The notes under the pieces are model-generated. The model worked only from the letters and a program-made list of their open reading frames with translations, had not been told where the DNA came from and made no database searches. Made by a program: the position numbers and the translations under genes. Below, piece after piece: positions 25,042 to 33,078 of a stretch of DNA of 64,000 nucleotides. Each line of letters opens with the position of its first letter. Within the stretch, counting starts at the first letter, position 1. This DNA is from Acidobacteriota bacterium (GTDB taxonomy: Bacteria; Acidobacteriota; Blastocatellia; Chloracidobacteriales; Chloracidobacteriaceae). The stretch covers positions 1-64,000 of the forward strand of contig JACQXX010000028.1 of assembly GCA_016208495.1 (NCBI GenBank). Reading direction: 5' to 3'.

Positions 25042-26811
25042 CCAGATACTCCACGTTGAGTGGTACCCGCCAGTTCCCCAGTCTTCATCTTGAGTGGGAT
25101 CAGTCAACTCATCGCCGAAGAGTTCTGCCATGGGGAGATGGCGATTGGTGATGATGAGTTCAAGTGCCGTTTCTTCACCAAACTCGTCTCCGGCCAGGTT
25201 GTTTGATTCGGTCACTCCATCCGTGTAGAGAAAAATGATATCGCCAGGTCTCAGGAACGTTTGTTCAACCTCATAGGTGGCAAAATCAAACATGCCAAGG
25301 CAAAACCCACCGGTTGAAAGTCGCCGAACTTCACCTGAAGCATCAATCAAAAATGTATCGTTGTGCCCGGCATTAATTGAACAAAACGACCGGGTTTTCA
25401 GATCAATCACACCATAAAAAAAGGTGATGTAGTTGTAAGACGGAGATGCCTTAAAAATGGCTTTGTTCAACCGGGTCACCGTTTCGGTGAGGTCATAGTT
25501 TTGCAGCAAGGCATGGAAACTGGCCTGGAGGGTTGAGACCAGTAATGCGGCGGGTGTCCCTTTTCCCGAGACATCTGCAATCGCAATTCCAAGTTGTTGA
25601 TTGTCAAATTGAATATAATCGTAATAGTCGCCTCCAACCTGCCGGCACGACATATTCACACCAATTAATTCAATTCCATCCAGGGTAGGAGCGGCATCAG
25701 GAAGAAGCCGTTGCTGAATCGTCGCGGCCACTTCCAGTTCCTTTTCAATGCGTTCCTTTTCCAGGGCTTCTTTATGCAACCGGGCGTTGTCAATGGCAAT
25801 GGCCGCCTGGTTGCAAATGGCCGCCAGGAACTGCTCGTCATCATCTGTGAATTCAGCAAACCCTTCTCGTGTTTCTTTGTCTGAAACCATCAGCACGCCA
25901 ATGACTCGTTGCGCGATCAGAATCGGAACGATCAACCGGTTTTGGGCTTCAGGCGAGAGGCTTTGGCTGCGTTCATTGAGAATACAACTGCATTTCCCCG
26001 TGAGCGCTACTTCAACCAGTTGCGCAGGGACATGGCGAAGATCAACCAGAGCGCCTTCCGCATAGCGATCTTCCATCCCAAAGGAGGCTGCCACCCGGAG
26101 CAAATTGGCGCCTTCCGTAAAAAACAACACCCCGCGACTGGCATCCAGCAGCATCACGGCCCGCTGGAGGATTTCACGTGAAAGCTCGGCCAAATCCAGC
26201 AGAGAACTGATGGCCAACCCAACATCATAGAGCGATTCCATTTCAAGTACTTTTCGATTGAGCTTGAAATTGGTTGCGCGGAGTTCATCAATAATCTGGT
26301 AGTTATAAATGGCGATTGACGTGTGGTGTGCAATGGTATTGAGCATCTGGAGGTCATCATCGGTATAGGGGTGTTTCCCAAATTTCTCGCTGAGGTTCAA
26401 AATACCCAATAACCGATTCCCAACAATCAGTGGTGTCCAGACATAGGCATGCAGTTTCGTCAGGGCCTCGTGATTGTGCTCGACAAAGGAACCAAACACA
26501 TGATCAGCCTGTGAGAAAATCACTGGTTGTTGGTTTTCGCAAAAAGCTTTGGCGACCGCTGATGGAAAGGGAATCACTGGACAGGCTGTGTCAACTCCCC
26601 GACCGACGAGCAGTCGCAGCGTTGATGTTTCAGGTGTGTGAAGCAAAATGGCGCCCTTGGAAACAGTCAATGTGCCCAGGATCAAATGCAGCAATTCGCG
26701 GATTGTGGTTTCAAAGCTGCTCCCAGCCGTAATGGCTTCGCCAATGTCAGCCAGTGCCGTCAGGCTATACAGCATTCGCTCAACTTTTTCATCCCCTTGG
26801 TAGCTTGACAT
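25036..26811 (-). CDS. Two-GAF SpoIIE/RsbU-type PP2C phosphatase
   Basis: A 591-residue soluble protein. Two GAF sensor domains (about residues 30-170 and 205-345) precede a coiled linker (EKERIEKELEVAATIQQRLLP) and a PPM/SpoIIE phosphatase domain with VGGDYYDY, ADVSGKGTPAAL, INAGHND and LYTDGVTES, the metal-binding set. It should dephosphorylate the STAS protein encoded next to it. The C-terminus is odd: after NRHLPMAEL it runs ELTDPTQDEDWGTGG and stops in a GGGTTCA array, so the usual last strand with a DD-x-T motif is not present. GGATGAG precedes the ATG. Confidence 0.9.
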   Translation of the reverse strand: MSSYQGDEKVERMLYSLTALADIGEAITAGSSFETTIRELLHLILGTLTVSKGAILLHTPETSTLRLLVGRGVDTACPVIPFPSAVAKAFCENQQPVIFSQADHVFGSFVEHNHEALTKLHAYVWTPLIVGNRLLGILNLSEKFGKHPYTDDDLQMLNTIAHHTSIAIYNYQIIDELRATNFKLNRKVLEMESLYDVGLAISSLLDLAELSREILQRAVMLLDASRGVLFFTEGANLLRVAASFGMEDRYAEGALVDLRHVPAQLVEVALTGKCSCILNERSQSLSPEAQNRLIVPILIAQRVIGVLMVSDKETREGFAEFTDDDEQFLAAICNQAAIAIDNARLHKEALEKERIEKELEVAATIQQRLLPDAAPTLDGIELIGVNMSCRQVGGDYYDYIQFDNQQLGIAIADVSGKGTPAALLVSTLQASFHALLQNYDLTETVTRLNKAIFKASPSYNYITFFYGVIDLKTRSFCSINAGHNDTFLIDASGEVRRLSTGGFCLGMFDFATYEVEQTFLRPGDIIFLYTDGVTESNNLAGDEFGEETALELIITNRHLPMAELFGDELTDPTQDEDWGTGGYHSTWSIWP

Positions 26812-26907
26812 TCAATACTCATCCTTTGGAAAGGTTGCAAATCTGGGAACCCCCTGGTGGGCCAATGAGTTCAGCACTGGAACAGGAAAAGAAGTCACCC
26901 GGCTGAC

Positions 26908-27249
26908 CTATGCTTTCAGGGCGTCTTCTTCGGTCTCATAGACTTTGGCATACTGGGTCAATCCCATAATTTTGAACGTTTTCGCGATGATCGGAGTGAG
27001 GTGGCAAAAGGCCAGTGTCCCGCCAATTTCCTGAACCTTTTCGATGACCTCGATCAGGATCGAAATCCCGATACTGTTGACAAGTTGGGTCTTTTGCAGG
27101 TTGAGGATGAAATGCCGGGTATCTTCTCCAACCAGTCGGTTAAACTCTTCAACAATTTTGTCTCCGGCGAGGTTATTGATATACCCCTCGGTATAAATGA
27201 TTGCGAATTTGTCTTCCTGCCGTGTGGTAACTTTGAATACGTCTGCCAT
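26908..27249 (-). CDS. STAS-domain anti-sigma factor antagonist (RsbV-like)
   Basis: A 113-residue STAS protein. Ser59 in QLVNSIGISILIEV sits at the phosphorylation site of RsbV/SpoIIAA. In the family, the unphosphorylated form binds the RsbW-type kinase and frees its target; phosphorylation by that kinase turns it off. It lies between the RsbW-like gene and the RsbU-like gene, giving a full partner-switching set. The ATG at 27249 has GAGG about 8 nt upstream; the longer upstream frame overlaps non-conserved sequence. Confidence 0.92.
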   Translation of the reverse strand: MADVFKVTTRQEDKFAIIYTEGYINNLAGDKIVEEFNRLVGEDTRHFILNLQKTQLVNSIGISILIEVIEKVQEIGGTLAFCHLTPIIAKTFKIMGLTQYAKVYETEEDALKA

Positions 27250-27341
27250 GTAAATGCCTCGTTTTTCCCAAACAATGTCTCTTATCAATGTTAAAACCTG
27301 AACAATCGGCCAGTGAGTGAACCTCAACGCGGAACTCAGGA

Positions 27342-27764
27342 TCAGGAATGTCGTCGTTTGGACATAACAACTTTGGTGCCGTCCGGACCCGAGGTTACAT
27401 CAACCCGATCCATCAGATTACTGATCAGTGTCAGTCCGTACCCGCGATATTGGAGTGGTTCAATTTTGGTATTGACGTTGGAAATACTGAACCCAATGCC
27501 ATAGTCCTGAATCGTGACTTCAAGCTCATCATCCCGCATCAGAAATTTGATATAGACCATCTTGTCTTTGCTCTGGCTGTGTTCAAAAGCATTGAGAATG
27601 CCTTCGATCAGAGAAATTTTGATCTCATCAATTTTGTTGGGATCAAATTGCATAAATTCCGCAATCCGATGGGCCGTTTCAGTGGCTGCCAGTTCCATGT
27701 TGGGCAGCATCGGGATTTGAAGAAAGACTTCGTTTTCTGGCTTGTCGTGGGGCAGGTTATCCAT
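27342..27764 (-). CDS. RsbW-like anti-sigma/switch serine kinase
   Basis: A 140-residue GHKL-fold ATPase. The N box is ISLIEGILNAFEHSQ, the G1 box DYGIGF and the G2 region YRGYGLTLISNLMD. Such kinases bind a sigma factor or another partner and phosphorylate the STAS antagonist. No SigB/SigF-type factor is nearby, so the controlled partner is unknown. I chose the ATG at 27764, which gives the usual length and has GGAG about 9 nt upstream; the frame is open further upstream without homology. Confidence 0.9.
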   Translation of the reverse strand: MDNLPHDKPENEVFLQIPMLPNMELAATETAHRIAEFMQFDPNKIDEIKISLIEGILNAFEHSQSKDKMVYIKFLMRDDELEVTIQDYGIGFSISNVNTKIEPLQYRGYGLTLISNLMDRVDVTSGPDGTKVVMSKRRHS

Positions 27765-27923
27765 TGAATGACACTCCACTGTAAATTCTACGCAAAGGTG
27801 ATGCCTGGCCAGGTAAACCGCGCTATGGTAGCACAGTTGGGTGATGTGTAAGTTGAAGAATCCAGATTGGTGGGTCTGGGTGTTGCCGGCTGGTAACAGG
27901 GGTGTTATCACCCAAATCGAAGG

Positions 27924-28835
27924 TTATTTCACCGGTTCAAATGCTTTGAACTCATAGGTAATGCCAAGGGAAACGCCGCTTTGCGGGCTAAAGTCAGTCA
28001 GCCCTTTGATCGCAGCCACATCCCACTGGAACCCGCCGGCTTTGAGTTGCATCCCAAACCTGGCTTGAGATTGGCTTTCAAGCCCCGGCTTGGCTCGGCG
28101 CGGGTTGTACCGACCATTGACCTCGCCCAGCAGATTTAATCGCTCATTGACCTTGAGGATGCCGGCAACCCCATAGAGAAGAACATCTTGTTGTGCCCGG
28201 GCATCAAGGGTGTCGGCCAGGATACCCATTCCGATGTTACCAAAAGTCCGGAGCCGCCCGTTGAGAAAATTTTTGCCGACCAGCGTGGTTGCAAACAGGT
28301 TGAGAGTATTGGTGCCGATGCCGCGAGCCTGATCAGAATTTGGAAGGGTCACACCAAGTTTGAATCCGAGGCTCGGCATACGCTTCCCTTCATTTCGAAG
28401 TTTAACCTTTGTTGACAGGGTAAGGTCGCCAAAATCACTGGTTGAGGTGGCGCCAGGAGCTATGGAGAGTGGTATCGGTGATGGGCCAGCTTCACCAATA
28501 TTGAGAAAGTTGCGCATCACCCCTTCAACGGAAAACGAGACGTTGGATGACAGACCTAAGTGCAACCCAGCCCACCCGGCACGAGTGAGATCCCCACGCA
28601 AGCCGGAAAGCCCAAACCGTTGATCCTGCAGGAATTCAACCCCAAGCTGAGCCCGAACATTGCCAGGGGGAATGATGTCCACGTCTTCGGTGAGCAAGGG
28701 TCGTTGCTGTGCCTGAACTCCCAGAGACATCACCAGCCAGAAACAGGCAAGCCCAAGGAGTTGAATCAGTCGGGAAACGCCCCACCGAGTCAGGTTGATC
28801 GGTTTGAGGGAGAAGAGAAGTGGGTGATGTCTCAT
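27924..28835 (-). CDS. Outer-membrane beta-barrel-like protein of unknown function
   Basis: A 303-residue protein with a signal peptide (hydrophobic about residues 22-41, ending GVQAQ), then alternating amphipathic strands such as VRAQLGVEFLQDQRF, LHLGLSSNVSFSVEGVM, GDLTLSTKVKLRNEG and a closing SGVSLGITYEFKAF, consistent with an outer-membrane beta barrel. The TEDVDIIPPGNVRAQLGVEF start resembles transporter-like barrel proteins found in many Gram-negatives. The substrate is unknown. The start codon lies close to a GCGAGTA array. Confidence 0.62.
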   Translation of the reverse strand: MRHHPLLFSLKPINLTRWGVSRLIQLLGLACFWLVMSLGVQAQQRPLLTEDVDIIPPGNVRAQLGVEFLQDQRFGLSGLRGDLTRAGWAGLHLGLSSNVSFSVEGVMRNFLNIGEAGPSPIPLSIAPGATSTSDFGDLTLSTKVKLRNEGKRMPSLGFKLGVTLPNSDQARGIGTNTLNLFATTLVGKNFLNGRLRTFGNIGMGILADTLDARAQQDVLLYGVAGILKVNERLNLLGEVNGRYNPRRAKPGLESQSQARFGMQLKAGGFQWDVAAIKGLTDFSPQSGVSLGITYEFKAFEPVK

Positions 28836-28842
28836 AAAAGTT

Positions 28843-28995
28843 TAGCAAGTAGCGAGTAGCGAGTAGCGAGTAGCAAGATAGGGTTTAAATACTTATGGCC
28901 GACTTCGCCTGGTACTCAATCAAACGTGAGTGAAATAGTTGAACTTAAAGAAAAAACTGGTTTGACTACTCACCACTCGCCACTCGCCACTCGCT
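28843..28995. repeat. Paired inverted GCGAGTA/CACTCGC heptamer arrays
   Basis: About four GCGAGTA-type units at 28843-28878 face inverted CACTCGC units at 28966-28995, with about 90 nt between. The right array supplies the TAG stop of the SPOR gene on the minus strand. The left array begins about 8 nt from the start of the outer-membrane protein gene. Confidence 0.85.
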
Positions 28996-29467
28996 AGTTA
29001 TTGGTAATCACTCGGGCGTTCTTAAAACCAAGGTCGCGTTGCAGTTCCTCAGCCACCTGATTGGCCGTCGGGAGATTGTAAAAACCAACCTTCACTGTAT
29101 AAACCGGGTTTGAGGCGCCTTCGGTGGGAAGCGTGATATACGCGCTGGTAAATCCCTTTCGCCGCAAGTCGGCCACCACCTGATTTGCCTCAGTGGCATT
29201 GCTCAACACGGTTACCAGCACGGTGCATTGAGCTGTTGCCGCCGCCGTTTGGGCCAGTCGTTCTTCAGTGGTTTGTCCGGGCGTTGGTTTATCCGAGCGC
29301 GTTGATTGCACCTGAACCGCCGATTCAAATCGTGACGTTGAAAGCTTGCCGATAGCCAGACCCAGAATAAAAAACACAATACAGGTTACAATCCAGCCAA
29401 AATAAACCGAGACCGTCAGCCGCTGAAGATGGATTGGTACATCCGAAAAATGGGTAAGTTGCTTCAT
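28994..29467 (-). CDS. Membrane-anchored SPOR-domain protein
   Basis: A 157-residue bitopic protein with a membrane segment at about residues 22-42, a Thr/Ser/Gln-rich linker and a C-terminal SPOR domain (about 80-155) with VLVTVLSNATEANQVVADLRRKGFTSAYI and VYTVKVGFYNLPTANQVAEELQ. SPOR domains bind glycan strands lacking stem peptides, so a role at the septum or in cell-wall turnover is likely. The ATG at 29467 is preferred; a GTG at 29497 is in frame. Its stop codon lies in a heptamer repeat. Confidence 0.85.
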   Translation of the reverse strand: MKQLTHFSDVPIHLQRLTVSVYFGWIVTCIVFFILGLAIGKLSTSRFESAVQVQSTRSDKPTPGQTTEERLAQTAAATAQCTVLVTVLSNATEANQVVADLRRKGFTSAYITLPTEGASNPVYTVKVGFYNLPTANQVAEELQRDLGFKNARVITNN

Positions 29468-29870
29468 TGGAAAAACTTGAACAAAATGAGAGGTCACATC
29501 GCCGGGTCAACACTGAAAAGAAAGGCTACTATACGGCGGAATGGGCGTGAGTTTCAACACGAGAAACAAGTCCTGGCCAGAAGGTCAAGTTGTGAATCAA
29601 TTCTGAGTTTGCAAACAAGACGGCTTTGGAGTTGCAAGAAGGAATTTTTATATGGTAGGGTGTGTGCCGAGCTTTGTCCGTCCATCATCGCCTTGAAGCT
29701 TCCCAAATTTTAGTATCAAACTGTCATTTTTTCTTCTCATTTTCTAGAGTTCAAGAACTCGTTCAGGCCGCCGTGTCATATACCCGCAACGCTGTTTCTT
29801 GAAATGCTCTCTTTTGATTTCCCCGCCAATTCATTGAGTTGGCAATGCTCCGTGAAAGAGGATAAATAAC
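29468..29870. other. Divergent intergenic region upstream of hfq
   Basis: About 400 nt between the SPOR gene and hfq. No convincing gene is seen; the short plus-strand frame across 29429-29713 mostly overlaps the SPOR gene and lacks codon bias. AGAGGA before the hfq start (about 29858) is the only clear site. Confidence 0.4.
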
Positions 29871-30209
29871 ATGGATAAAGCACCTCCTCCACAGAACCTG
29901 CAAGATAGTTTTCTTAACCAGGCCCGTCGTGACCGTGTGACCGTTGCCATTTACCTGATGAGTGGTGTCAAATTAACCGGGCGGATTCGAGGATTTGATA
30001 AGTACTCCGTCATTCTTGAATCTGGCAATCAAGAACAAATGATTTTTAAACACGCTATTTCAACTGTGTCAATGCTCCGTTCATCTGGAGGGCGCCCATA
30101 TGAAGGAGGGGGAAGCGAGCGTGGTGAATACCGTGAAAATGCTGGTCGTGGGCACGCTGGAGCTGCCGGGCATTCCAGTCCAGGTGACAGTGATAAAGAC
30201 GAAGGATGA
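29871..30209 (+). CDS. hfq: Hfq, RNA chaperone
   Basis: A 112-residue Sm-like protein. The Sm1 region ([40 protein letters not shown]) and Sm2 ([10 protein letters not shown]) are complete, including the Q-D-x-F-L-N proximal-face residues and the Y-K-H-type KHA signature. Hfq hexamers pair small RNAs with mRNAs. A Gly/Arg/Ser-rich tail of about 45 residues follows, possibly a disordered RNA-contacting tail. The stop overlaps the tmk start by 4 nt (ATGA). Confidence 0.95.
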   Translation: MDKAPPPQNLQDSFLNQARRDRVTVAIYLMSGVKLTGRIRGFDKYSVILESGNQEQMIFKHAISTVSMLRSSGGRPYEGGGSERGEYRENAGRGHAGAAGHSSPGDSDKDEG

Positions 30210-30910
30210 CAAACGGCTTCTTTATCACGTTTGAAGGCATAGACGGCTGTGGGAAAACAACCCAATGGCAGTTGCTGGCTCGCTACCTTGAATCAAAAGG
30301 AATCAAGCCACTTGCAACCCGTGAACCTGGCGGGACGGCGTTAGGCGTCCGGATCCGAAAGCTCGTTTTGGAAAAAACCATACCAGATTCCACACCGGTG
30401 GTATCTGGTGAGATTTCCCCTTCTCCCAAATCCCCTTTTCCTCCAACCCCGATGGCTGAGGCCCTCCTGTATGCCGCTGACCGGGCACAGCATGTCGAGG
30501 AGATTTTGCGCCCTGCCCTCCTGGCAGGTCGCATTGTCTTGTGTGATCGCTACATTGACTCAACTGTGGCCTACCAGGGAATTGGACGCCAGCGGGACCT
30601 GGCGGTGATCCGACAACTGGTCGCGATTGCAACCCAGGGACTGAAGCCCACTTTAACGCTCTTGTTCGATTTACCGGTTGAAGAAAGCCAGCGCCGACTC
30701 CACCGATCAGCTCTCCAGGGGCCAGCCGGTCGTCTGGATCGCCTTGATTCGGAGCCATGGGATTTTCACGAACGCGTCCGGACCGGATATCTCTCGCTGG
30801 CAGCGGCGGAACCTGATCGGTTTCGAGTGCTTGACGCCTGTTGCGATATTGAAACACTTCATCAAAAAGTCATTGGTTGTTTGCCTTCTGAGGTGTTGAA
30901 CCTGGGCTGA
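30206..30910 (+). CDS. tmk: Thymidylate kinase
   Basis: A 234-residue P-loop kinase that phosphorylates dTMP to d[15 protein letters not shown] (residues about 8-19) is the Walker A loop, REPGGTALG the dTMP-binding block, [16 protein letters not shown] the DRY motif region, and [14 protein letters not shown] follows. A Ser/Pro-rich insertion of about 25 residues ([19 protein letters not shown]) lies between the LVL helix and the [12 protein letters not shown] helix and lengthens the protein. Translation is probably coupled to hfq through the ATGA overlap. The stop codon lies in a GGGCTGA repeat. Confidence 0.95.
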   Translation: MTNGFFITFEGIDGCGKTTQWQLLARYLESKGIKPLATREPGGTALGVRIRKLVLEKTIPDSTPVVSGEISPSPKSPFPPTPMAEALLYAADRAQHVEEILRPALLAGRIVLCDRYIDSTVAYQGIGRQRDLAVIRQLVAIATQGLKPTLTLLFDLPVEESQRRLHRSALQGPAGRLDRLDSEPWDFHERVRTGYLSLAAAEPDRFRVLDACCDIETLHQKVIGCLPSEVLNLG

Positions 30911-31045
30911 AGACTCGCAAGCTCGGGGCAATCGAAGGGACGAGGGATGAAAGAAAACCATGTCTTCAGCCCAAAGTCTTCAGCCCGATGTCTTCAGCCC
31001 GGCTTCTTCAGCCCGAAATTCTTCAGCCCGAAATTCTTCAGCCCC
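30904..31045. repeat. GGGCTGAAG / CTTCAGCCC inverted repeat cluster
   Basis: A 26-nt sequence starting GGGCTGAAGACTCGCAAG (30904-30929) is followed by at least six CTTCAGCCC units up to 31045, inverted relative to it. An identical 26-nt stretch and the same unit occur at 56513-56630. The cluster covers the tmk stop codon and runs to the start of the next gene. Confidence 0.88.
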
Positions 31046-31981
31046 ATGCCTGATCTTTCCTCCCCACTTGTTTTGATTGTTCCGACCGGTACTCAAATTG
31101 TGACTCGAATTGCCTGTCGGGCACTCAATTCCAGGCACGATTATCCACCAGGTGCCGTTGGGGTTATTGTTGGTGCTCCGACTGACCACACGCATTCGTA
31201 CCGGGTTCGATTCCCCGATGGTCAGGAAGGCACACTGCTCCGTCATCAGTTTTCCCTGCGGAAACAATTCCAAAATCAAGGGTTAGCCTCAACTGAAACC
31301 AGTCTGGGCGAAGTTGACTGGTCTGAGTATGTCATTTTTCGATGTATTGTGGGTTCGCGGGCGTATGGCCTTGATCATGCCGATTCCGACACGGATCGCC
31401 GGGGAATTTATGTTCCTCCAGCCGATGCCCAATGGTCACTCTTTGGTGTGCCGGAACAACTGGAAAATAAAGATACGGAAGAGTGTTACTGGGAAATCAA
31501 GAAGTTTTTAATCCTGGCGCTCAAAGCCAATCCCAATGTCCTGGAATGCCTGTATTCACCCTTGATTGAGACCGCCACACCTCTGGCTGAAGAACTCCTG
31601 GCGATGCGCTCGATTTTTCTTTCCCGACTGGTTTATCAAACCTATAACGGATATGTCATGTCCCAATTTAAGAAATTGGAACAGGACCTGCGTTCACGGG
31701 GAAGCATCAAGTGGAAACACGCCATGCACCTGATTCGATTGCTGCTGTCAGGTATCACGATCTTGCGTGAAGGGTTTGTTCCAGTGCAGGTTGCTGAATT
31801 TCGGGATCAGTTGCTGGCCATTCGCAACGGTGAACTCGACTGGGCCGAAATCAATGCCTGGCGGTTAACCCTTCATCAAGAGTTTGACCGGGCTTTTGAA
31901 ACGTCCGTGCTGCCCGAACGCCCTGAGTATGACCGGGCAAATGCGTTCTTGATTTTTGTCCGACGAAGTCAGGTCGTCTGA
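31046..31981 (+). CDS. RlaP-type DNA-polymerase-beta-superfamily nucleotidyltransferase, first copy
   Basis: A 311-residue protein. Residues about 1-75 form a small beta-rich domain (PPGAVGVIVGAPTDHTHSYRVRFPDG). The nucleotidyltransferase core begins with G103-SRAYG and DSDTDRRG, with D115 and D117 as metal ligands. A helical part (about 165-300) with NPNVLECLYSPL and KWKHAMHLIRLLLSG follows, as in the RlaP family first noted beside RNA ligases. The substrate is unknown. The ATG at 31046 lies in repeat sequence with no ribosome site. A second homologue starts 9 nt downstream. Confidence 0.82.
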   Translation: MPDLSSPLVLIVPTGTQIVTRIACRALNSRHDYPPGAVGVIVGAPTDHTHSYRVRFPDGQEGTLLRHQFSLRKQFQNQGLASTETSLGEVDWSEYVIFRCIVGSRAYGLDHADSDTDRRGIYVPPADAQWSLFGVPEQLENKDTEECYWEIKKFLILALKANPNVLECLYSPLIETATPLAEELLAMRSIFLSRLVYQTYNGYVMSQFKKLEQDLRSRGSIKWKHAMHLIRLLLSGITILREGFVPVQVAEFRDQLLAIRNGELDWAEINAWRLTLHQEFDRAFETSVLPERPEYDRANAFLIFVRRSQVV

Positions 31982-31990
31982 AACTGAAAA

Positions 31991-32785
31991 ATGATGAACT
32001 CACTTAACCACATCCAACCTGAATCACTGGCTCAACTCCAATCCATCCTCACGGCTCAGCCTTTTCCTTTTTTGTTTGTGACCGTGAGTGGAGCGCATCT
32101 CTATGGATTTGCCTCCCCTGACTCGGATTTTGATATTCGGGGCACGCACATACTGCCGCTCACCGAAGCTCTGAGGCTGGAGCCAAAAAACGAAACCCTC
32201 GAACTTTCAACTGTCTATCCAAATGGGCTGGAACTGGATCTGGTCACCCATGACATTCGGAAGTTCTTTGGCATGATGCTAAAGCGGAACGGGTATGTTC
32301 TGGAGCAACTTTTTTCTCCCCTGATCTTACGGACAACACCTGAGCATGACGAACTGAAACTCATTGCCCGTCAGTGTCTTACCCGCCACCACAGCCACCA
32401 TTATCTAGGGTTTGCAGCGACCCAATGGAAGTTGTTTGAAAAGGAAACCCCGTTACGGGTAAAACCGCTCCTGTATGTGTATCGGGTTTTATTAACTGGG
32501 ATTCACCTGATGGAAAGCGGAGAGATCGAAGCCAATCTGATGCAACTGAATGATATCTATGGGTTGCCGTATCTGGCTGAGTTGATTGCCCGCAAACAAG
32601 CCGGCCCGGAAAAAGGAACCCTGGCCGATGCTGACGTGGAGTTCCATCGGCGTGAGTTCAATCGGCTGGTTCAAACCCTGGAAGCCGCCCAGCAATCGTC
32701 CCATCTGCCTGAACGCCCAGGTCCTTCAGCCCAGGCAGCGTTGGATGACTTACTGGTCCGGGTCCGGCTTCAATCTCAGGTTTAG
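31991..32785 (+). CDS. RlaP-type nucleotidyltransferase, second copy
   Basis: A 264-residue homologue of the upstream gene without the N-terminal beta-rich domain. The active-site block is G34-AHLYG with DSDFDIRG, D46 and D48 being the metal ligands; VLEQLFSPLIL and the YVYRVLLTGIHLM helix match the same family. The two proteins differ enough to be old paralogues rather than a recent duplication. They probably work together; no RNA ligase, toxin or antitoxin is seen next to them. ATG-ATG at 31991/31994 leaves the exact start open. Confidence 0.82.
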   Translation: MMNSLNHIQPESLAQLQSILTAQPFPFLFVTVSGAHLYGFASPDSDFDIRGTHILPLTEALRLEPKNETLELSTVYPNGLELDLVTHDIRKFFGMMLKRNGYVLEQLFSPLILRTTPEHDELKLIARQCLTRHHSHHYLGFAATQWKLFEKETPLRVKPLLYVYRVLLTGIHLMESGEIEANLMQLNDIYGLPYLAELIARKQAGPEKGTLADADVEFHRREFNRLVQTLEAAQQSSHLPERPGPSAQAALDDLLVRVRLQSQV

Positions 32786-33078
32786 TCCAAAACAGATCGC
32801 CAGGCTTCTTCAGTTGAAGGATTCGAAAGAGGTTAAAGTAGTGATGCGAGTGAAGAGTTGAAAAAATGAGCGGTTTTGAGTCCAGGAACTGGCCAGATGG
32901 GAAAAAGGTGGGGAAGGACCAGATTCCCAGGGCTTGAAGATTCACCCTGGGCTCCGAGCCGGCACCTGCTTCGCAGGGTGAGAACCAGGTGGTTGGTTTT
33001 CCTTATTCTGGTGTTGATTGTTTTGCCGCCTCCCGTGATCAGGGGAGCACACGTGTCTTTCTCTGCGAGAAATCAGCC

